NCBI GenBank assembly: GCA_964589365.1
Contig: CAZPTQ010000106.1
Location: 1-18,698, forward strand
Length of the DNA: 18,698 nt
DNA from: M3007 sp964589365
GTDB taxonomy: Bacteria; Bacteroidota; Bacteroidia; Chitinophagales; Saprospiraceae
Direction: 5' to 3'
In this document: piece after piece, positions 14,871 through 18,698 of the stretch
Layout of the letters: every line of letters starts with the position of its first letter
Position numbering within the stretch: position 1 is the stretch's first letter
Program-made: the position numbers and the translations under genes
The notes under the pieces: generated by a model
The model's database searches: none
The model's input: the letters and a program-made list of their open reading frames with translations, nothing else
Told to the model about the DNA's origin: nothing

Positions 14871-16994
14871 TCATGAAATCCTACTCCACACCCTTGCATC
14901 CTTCCCTTCCGAAGCCAAATGCTGCCCCAAGCGCAAATGCTCAGGCATGGCCAGTCCGGGGTCTTTTTCCAAAATCTGCGCCGCAATCTCACGGGCAGCG
15001 GCCAGGATTTGCCCGTCGCGGGCAAGATCAGCGAGCAGGAACCGGAGCATGCCGCTTTGTTGGGTACCTTCAATGTTGCCAGGGCCTCGCAGCCGCAGGT
15101 CAGTCTCGGCAATGACGAATCCGTCGGTGGTCTGCACCATCGTCTGGATGCGTTCGCGCCCCTCGTGGCTGAGTTTGTGGCCGGTCATCAAGACGCAATA
15201 ACTCTGTTCGGCACCGCGCCCGACGCGGCCTCGTAACTGGTGCAGTTGCGAAAGCCCAAACCGCTCGGAATTTTCAATCACCATCACCGAGGCATTCGGG
15301 ACGTTCACGCCTACTTCGATGACGGTAGTGGCCACCATGATCTGGGTTTCCCTTCTTACAAAACGCTGCATTTCAAAGTCCTTGTCAGCAGATTTCATTT
15401 TGCCATGTACAATGGAAATATGGTATTCCGGTGCCGGAAAATCACGGCTAAGCGCCTCAAAACCGGACATCAGATTTTGCAAATCCATTTTTTCCGTCTC
15501 CTCGATCATGGGGTATACCACATATACCTGACGGCCTTTGGCAATCTCCTCGCGCATGAAACCCTGCACCCGCAATCGGTGGTGCTCGGTCTTGTGCATG
15601 GTGGTAATGGGCTTGCGGCCCGGCGGCAATTCGTCAATGACCGATATGTCTAAATCACCGTATAAAGTCATGGCCAACGTGCGCGGAATCGGTGTGGCCG
15701 TCATCACAAGTACATGCGGGGGCCCGCCCGGGTTTTTTGCCCACAACTTGGATCGCTGTTCCACCCCAAAGCGATGTTGTTCGTCTATCACGCTGATTCC
15801 AAGGCTTTTAAACTGTACCCAATCCTCAATGAGCGCGTGGGTTCCGAGCACAATGTGCATATCGCCGGAGGCAAGTTGTGCCAAAATGGCCTCGCGTTTT
15901 TTGCCTTTTACTGATCCGCTGAGGTACCCAACGTTCACACCCAAATCGCCCACCAGTGCGGTGATGCCTTCGAAATGTTGTTGCGCCAAAATCTCGGTTG
16001 GGGCCATCATGCAGGCTTGATGTCCGTTGTCCAAAGCCATTAGCATGGTCATCAGCGCTACCACGGTTTTGCCGGAGCCAACATCGCCCTGCACCAAGCG
16101 GTTCATGTGTTTACCTGAAGCCACATCCGCTCGTATTTCTTTCAATACCCGTTTTTGTGCGCCCGTGAGTTCAAACGCCAGTTTTTCCTGATAAAACTGG
16201 TTGAAATAATCGCCAATTTTGGAGAAAACTAAGCCCCGCATGGTATCTTTTCGTCGGGTACGGACTTGTAAAAGACGCAGTTGGAGGAAGAATAACTCTT
16301 CAAATTTCAGCCGACGGGTGGCTGCGTCGAGTTCGGCCTGGGTTTCGGGGAAGTGAATGTTGTTGAGTGCCTGCCAGCGGGACATGAGCCTGAATTGCGC
16401 CCCCAAATAATCAGGTAAAGTTTCTGGGATGTCCGCAGCAGAAAGGCCCTCTAATAAAGTCCTGACAAGTTTGCGCAAACCTTTGGCATCCAGACCTTTT
16501 TGCGTCAGTTTATCAGTGGTAGGATAGACGGGGTCGAAGTTTTTAGCAGCCCCCCCCACCCCACCCTGAGGGGGGGGAGAGGCGAGGGCTTCTTCCATTT
16601 CCGGGTGCGGAATATTGAACTTCCCGTTGAACTCGCTGACACGACCAAACACAACGTATTCTTTGCCAACTGACAGGCTTTTTTCAAGCCATTGCACGCT
16701 CCTGAACCACACGAGTTCCATGATGCCCGTTTCGTCGCGCAAGGTGCCGACGAGGCGTTTGGCCTTGCCTTCCCCGAGTGTTTCGAGTCGGCGGAGCGTA
16801 CCGCGGAGTTGCACGGTTTCGCCCTCGTTGTGTACGTCGCGGATGCGGTGAAACTTGGTGCGGTCTATATACCGAAACGGGAAATGAAACAGCAGGTCCC
16901 GGCAAGTAAAGATACCCAACTCAGTTTTGAGCGTGTCGGCGCGTTGCGGGCCTACGCCTTTGAGAAATTCGATGTTGGAGTCGAGGTTAGGCAT
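14871..16994 (-). CDS. recG: ATP-dependent DNA helicase RecG
   Basis: Helicase that remodels stalled replication forks and recombination junctions. 707 aa, normal length. N-terminal FLKGVGPQRAD, OB-fold wedge (about 50-130), then SF2 helicase motifs: GDVGSGKT (303-310), MAPTEILAQQH, DEQHRFGVEQR (404-414, the DEAD-box equivalent DEQH), MTATPIPRTLAM, ATTVIEVGVNVPNAS, HQLRGRVGRG (585-594), and the C-terminal QTTDGFVIAETDLRLRGPG. Residues about 138-150 (SPPPQGGVGGAAK) come from a GC-rich palindromic repeat lying in frame. ATG 16994 is one base after the stop of the Uma2 gene, so the two are probably cotranscribed. The last 27 codons are duplicated at 10741-10821. Confidence 0.97.
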   Translation of the reverse strand: MPNLDSNIEFLKGVGPQRADTLKTELGIFTCRDLLFHFPFRYIDRTKFHRIRDVHNEGETVQLRGTLRRLETLGEGKAKRLVGTLRDETGIMELVWFRSVQWLEKSLSVGKEYVVFGRVSEFNGKFNIPHPEMEEALASPPPQGGVGGAAKNFDPVYPTTDKLTQKGLDAKGLRKLVRTLLEGLSAADIPETLPDYLGAQFRLMSRWQALNNIHFPETQAELDAATRRLKFEELFFLQLRLLQVRTRRKDTMRGLVFSKIGDYFNQFYQEKLAFELTGAQKRVLKEIRADVASGKHMNRLVQGDVGSGKTVVALMTMLMALDNGHQACMMAPTEILAQQHFEGITALVGDLGVNVGYLSGSVKGKKREAILAQLASGDMHIVLGTHALIEDWVQFKSLGISVIDEQHRFGVEQRSKLWAKNPGGPPHVLVMTATPIPRTLAMTLYGDLDISVIDELPPGRKPITTMHKTEHHRLRVQGFMREEIAKGRQVYVVYPMIEETEKMDLQNLMSGFEALSRDFPAPEYHISIVHGKMKSADKDFEMQRFVRRETQIMVATTVIEVGVNVPNASVMVIENSERFGLSQLHQLRGRVGRGAEQSYCVLMTGHKLSHEGRERIQTMVQTTDGFVIAETDLRLRGPGNIEGTQQSGMLRFLLADLARDGQILAAAREIAAQILEKDPGLAMPEHLRLGQHLASEGKDARVWSRIS
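16545..16582. repeat. GC-rich palindromic repeat inside recG
   Basis: Runs of C then G around CCCTGAGGG give a hairpin-forming block of near-pure C and G. In the recG frame it reads SPPPQGGVGGAA, a low-complexity insert unlike the rest of the protein and placed in the linker after the wedge domain. Such C/G-run palindromes are common as dispersed repeats, which suggests one landed in frame. Confidence 0.6.
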
Positions 16995-16995
16995 T

Positions 16996-17592
16996 TTAAT
17001 CTTCGTCTTCCTCAGATGCTGCCGAGCTGATATCCACGTCTTCGTAAAGTTGACCGAGGGTGAACGTAAGCCCTACAATGGGTAGTTTGATTTCGTCTTT
17101 TTCAGCCGTGAACAGTTTCTCTTCCCAACTACCATCGGGATTGCGGAAAAAAGATTCAACTGCCATACGCTCTTGATGCACAATGAGATAGCATTGTACA
17201 GAAGGCATGGAGCGGTATTCTGCGAGTTTTTCAAAACGGTCATTATAGTATGACTTTTTTGAGGCCACTTCAACCAATATGCTCGGCTCAAAAATCAGGT
17301 ATGGGTCGGCATTGTCGGTTTTGGGGGATACTACCAAATCGGGGTATCGGTAGATGTTGTCAGGCTCTACGGCTACTTTCACGGATTGTGTATGCAGCCA
17401 AAAACCAAGGGCTTTAAGGGGCTTGCGCAACAGTTCTAACAAGTTGTTGCTGAGGTCGTTTGCTTTCTTTTGTTCTCCGGGCATAGGATGTATTTCTCCA
17501 TGGACGTACTCATTGCGCAATTCGGCGGTACGCTCTGATTGGAGGTACGCTTCTGCCGATACAAGCACTTCGGGTGCGAACGTTGTGAGCAT
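16996..17592 (-). CDS. Uma2 family (DUF820) putative endonuclease
   Basis: A 198-aa protein of the Uma2/DUF820 family, which has a PD-(D/E)xK nuclease fold; the true substrate is unknown. Seen: N-terminal AEAYLQSERTAELRNEYVHG with the family's tyrosine and (E/D)G turn, IYRYPDLVVSPK (the PD element), and SILVEVASKKSYYNDRFEKL with the catalytic-type Glu, followed by AEYRSMPSVQCYLIV. The C-terminus ends in an acidic tail (SAASEEDED). ATG at 17592, stop TAA one base before recG, so it leads a two-gene unit. A -7 box lies 17 bases upstream. Uma2 genes are often present in many copies in cyanobacteria and Bacteroidota; any link to RecG is only positional. Confidence 0.88.
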   Translation of the reverse strand: MLTTFAPEVLVSAEAYLQSERTAELRNEYVHGEIHPMPGEQKKANDLSNNLLELLRKPLKALGFWLHTQSVKVAVEPDNIYRYPDLVVSPKTDNADPYLIFEPSILVEVASKKSYYNDRFEKLAEYRSMPSVQCYLIVHQERMAVESFFRNPDGSWEEKLFTAEKDEIKLPIVGLTFTLGQLYEDVDISSAASEEDED

Positions 17593-17609
17593 GGTAGATG
17601 GATTTTTTA

Positions 17610-17617
17610 CAAAAGTA
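17610..17617 (-). promoter_or_regulatory. -7 box for the Uma2-recG unit, TACTTTTG
   Basis: Exact TAnnTTTG on the minus strand, 17 bases from the Uma2 ATG. No clear TTTG at -33. Confidence 0.45.
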
Positions 17618-17630
17618 ACGCTTTGGAAGT

Positions 17631-17666
17631 TTATTTGCCAGTGCGGACTTTGATTTGTTCGAGTGC
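17631..17666 (-). pseudogene. 3'-tail remnant matching the gene at 18201
   Basis: Leftwards this reads ALEQIKVRTGK then TAA; the gene ending at 18201 closes with ALEEIKARTSK and TAA. The two DNA stretches (17631-17666 and 18201-18236) agree at 30 of 36 bases and lie in the same orientation, flanking the decayed toxin-antitoxin locus. Most differences are synonymous or conservative, so the tail was once coding. Confidence 0.55.
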
Positions 17667-17686
17667 AGGAGGACTGATTTCCTTGA

Positions 17687-17950
17687 TTAGAATTGGGGAA
17701 ATGGATTTAAGACCTTTATTCCTTCAATTCCATTAAAATCGGAAACGTTGCGTGAAACCACAATGCAATCATGCACTAAGCAAGTCGCAGTAATGATAGC
17801 ATCCGGAAGTTTTATTCTGCGGTACTGCCGAATTTTAACTGCTTTTTGAACAACATCCTAATTTATTGGAAGACGGTATAAAATAGAAAGCAGGGACTCG
17901 GTTTCTGCTTTTTCGGCTGCATCTTCTATCTTTTGAAACAGCGGCGTTGA
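17687..17950 (-). pseudogene. VapC-type PIN toxin, C-terminal half with internal TAG
   Basis: One frame reads LLSILYRLPIN, a TAG (17858-17860), then DVVQKAVKIRQYRRIKLPDA, IITATCL and VVSRNVSDFNGIEGIKVLNPF to TAA at 17687. This is the second half of a PIN-domain toxin: the KLPDAII block with its metal-binding Asp, and the SRNxxDF block. The N-terminal half with LLDTN is not found; upstream of about 17950 the frame loses resemblance, although it stays open to 18070. The TAG replaces what is probably a Gln (CAG). A toxin lacking its first half and interrupted by a stop should be inactive. Confidence 0.65.
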
Positions 17951-18143
17951 TTGCTGTTGCAAGGTATGCCGCAGAAGCGCCCAATTGATCGCTCGGCGGG
18001 AATGAAGTGTCAGGCTGAGTGCTTTTAGGCAAAGCCTTTGTTGACTGTGATGCCGGGACAATTTTGACATAGCCCAAGGTACGCAGAAACCGGAGCAACC
18101 GTGCGTAGCGGCTTTCTTCGACGTTTATGACCAGTTGTTTCAC
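17835..18143 (-). CDS. Antitoxin-like gene with an abnormal C-terminus, probably degenerate
   Basis: The first 29 residues (MKQLVINVEESRYARLLRFL then RTLGYVKIV) match the start of small Bacteroidota antitoxins that precede VapC genes (MKxLVINxxE...LLxxLxFVKI). After that the sequence becomes Ser/Pro/Ala-rich with no helix-forming acidic tail. The open frame runs on to 102 aa across a region where another frame looks more like toxin, which suggests a deletion fused the antitoxin head to out-of-frame toxin DNA. It has the best promoter in the window. It may still make a short antitoxin-like product. Confidence 0.45.
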   Translation of the reverse strand: MKQLVINVEESRYARLLRFLRTLGYVKIVPASQSTKALPKSTQPDTSFPPSDQLGASAAYLATAINAAVSKDRRCSRKSRNRVPAFYFIPSSNKLGCCSKSS

Positions 18144-18159
18144 AGCATTGATTTGTTTG

Positions 18160-18190
18160 CAAAGGTATTTACAAAACCTTTTGGTTCAAA
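18160..18190 (-). promoter_or_regulatory. Bacteroidota promoter, TTTG-N19-TACCTTTG
   Basis: On the minus strand TTTG (18187-18190) is followed after exactly 19 bases by TACCTTTG (18160-18167). This fits the Bacteroidota -33/-7 consensus in sequence and spacing, and it ends 17 bases before the antitoxin-like ATG at 18143. Confidence 0.75.
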
Positions 18191-18200
18191 ATCATAGGGA

Positions 18201-18698
18201 TTATTTACTAGTACGGGCTTTGATTTCTTCAAGTGCTTCGCGGACGAAGATTTTGGAGAGGTCGGTGAATTCTTCGGGGGTGAGTTTTTGGGAGTAGGGT
18301 TTGGAGATTTTTATATCTTGGAAAAGTCCGGAAGTTTCGATTTCGAATTTAAAACGATGAAAGTTAATGATTAATGAGGGAATAAAGTTAAAAGGATCTT
18401 TTGCTTTTTTGAACTCACTCCAATTATATACATACGAGACTTGTAGTAGATCTGCGTAATGAATCTTAGATAAAATTTCCCCTGATTTTTCCATACTAGT
18501 TGCAGCGCTTTTGCCAGCTATTTGGTATCCGAACGCATCAGCTTTTGAAAAAAACAAATCATCTAGCTTCTTGCATTGTTTCCGCATTTCCTCAAAAAGG
18601 GGTAAAAATGTTTGTATTACTAATTGCCTAATTACCTCCTCACTTTTAGGCACAACTTCCTCCTTCTCCAAACTCCCCTTCAACAACGCAATCTCCTT
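18201..18698 (-). CDS. Hypothetical protein, 5' end outside the window
   Basis: At least 165 residues are open from the window edge to TAA at 18201. The frame continues to the last base with no ATG, so the true start lies beyond (the TTG at 18686 is not convincing). I do not recognise the family. It is helical and charged at the visible N-terminus (SEEVIRQLVIQTFLPLFEEM), then has a mixed region (HYADLLQVSYVYNWSEFKKA, FIPSLIINFHRFKFEIE), and ends KLTPEEFTDLSKIFVREALE, EIKARTSK. No membrane segment is visible. A diverged copy of its last 12 codons lies at 17631-17666. Confidence 0.6.
   Translation of the reverse strand, partial: KEIALLKGSLEKEEVVPKSEEVIRQLVIQTFLPLFEEMRKQCKKLDDLFFSKADAFGYQIAGKSAATSMEKSGEILSKIHYADLLQVSYVYNWSEFKKAKDPFNFIPSLIINFHRFKFEIETSGLFQDIKISKPYSQKLTPEEFTDLSKIFVREALEEIKARTSK

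Larger units (their letters stand above)
10822..14899. mobile_element. Putative genomic island bracketed by recG 3' ends
   Basis: The stretch between the duplicated and the true recG 3' ends holds a secreted hydrolase and an AT-rich restriction-modification cluster. Base composition changes sharply from roughly even GC to strongly AT-rich at about 12200 and back at about 14690. No integrase or transposase is visible inside, so it may have arrived by recombination with a related genome or by an element that has since lost its mobility gene. The limits are inferred from the recG repeat. Confidence 0.45.

Noticed and set aside
13329..17860. TAG reassigned as a sense codon
   Set aside because: rfbA ends naturally in TAG at 9378 with the normal family C-terminus, and the nuclease-like gene also has a frameshift, so decay is the simpler reading.

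Overview
The window looks like chromosomal DNA of a Bacteroidota bacterium, probably Saprospiraceae-like. Four things point there: -7 boxes of the Bacteroidota type (TAnnTTTG) in front of several genes, a secreted hydrolase with a C-terminal type IX secretion sorting domain, a TPR-coiled coil-adenylate cyclase protein, and octanucleotide tandem repeats between genes. No rRNA, tRNA or CRISPR array was found. The genus is inference only.

Layout. Positions 1-1065 hold a hairpin terminator, a pair of inverted REP-like elements, a 33-bp palindrome and a coding remnant that has lost both ends. From 1066 to 8092 four genes run leftwards: a TPR/adenylate cyclase membrane protein, a 506-aa helical protein of unknown function, and a DUF1501/DUF1800 pair. 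Rightwards ddl (8376-9338) converges on rfbA/rmlA (9378-10241). Upstream of rfbA lies a broken RelE/ParE-type toxin-antitoxin locus (10262-10605).

From about 10740 to 14900 the sequence looks like an accessory island. It is bounded on the left by a diverged copy of the last ~80 bp of recG and on the right by the true recG 3' end, both in the same orientation. It carries a secreted PETase/cutinase-like alpha/beta hydrolase (11000-12193) and a clearly AT-rich three-gene leftward cluster (12359-14670). That cluster encodes a 226-aa protein with a weak DHH-like pattern, a restriction-endonuclease-like gene broken by two TAG codons and one frameshift, and an intact beta-class adenine DNA methyltransferase. 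The three genes overlap by a few bases and read as one operon, a restriction-modification system that has lost its nuclease. This is the most interesting part of the window.

The right end (14871-18698) has recG behind a Uma2-family gene with a 1-bp gap, then a decayed VapC/PIN toxin-antitoxin locus, then a gene that runs off the window. The tail of that last gene is repeated on the far side of the decayed locus.

Recurring themes are decayed defence and toxin-antitoxin genes, and hairpin-forming octamer repeats between genes. One of these repeats would fill almost the whole 5' leader of the ddl transcript.
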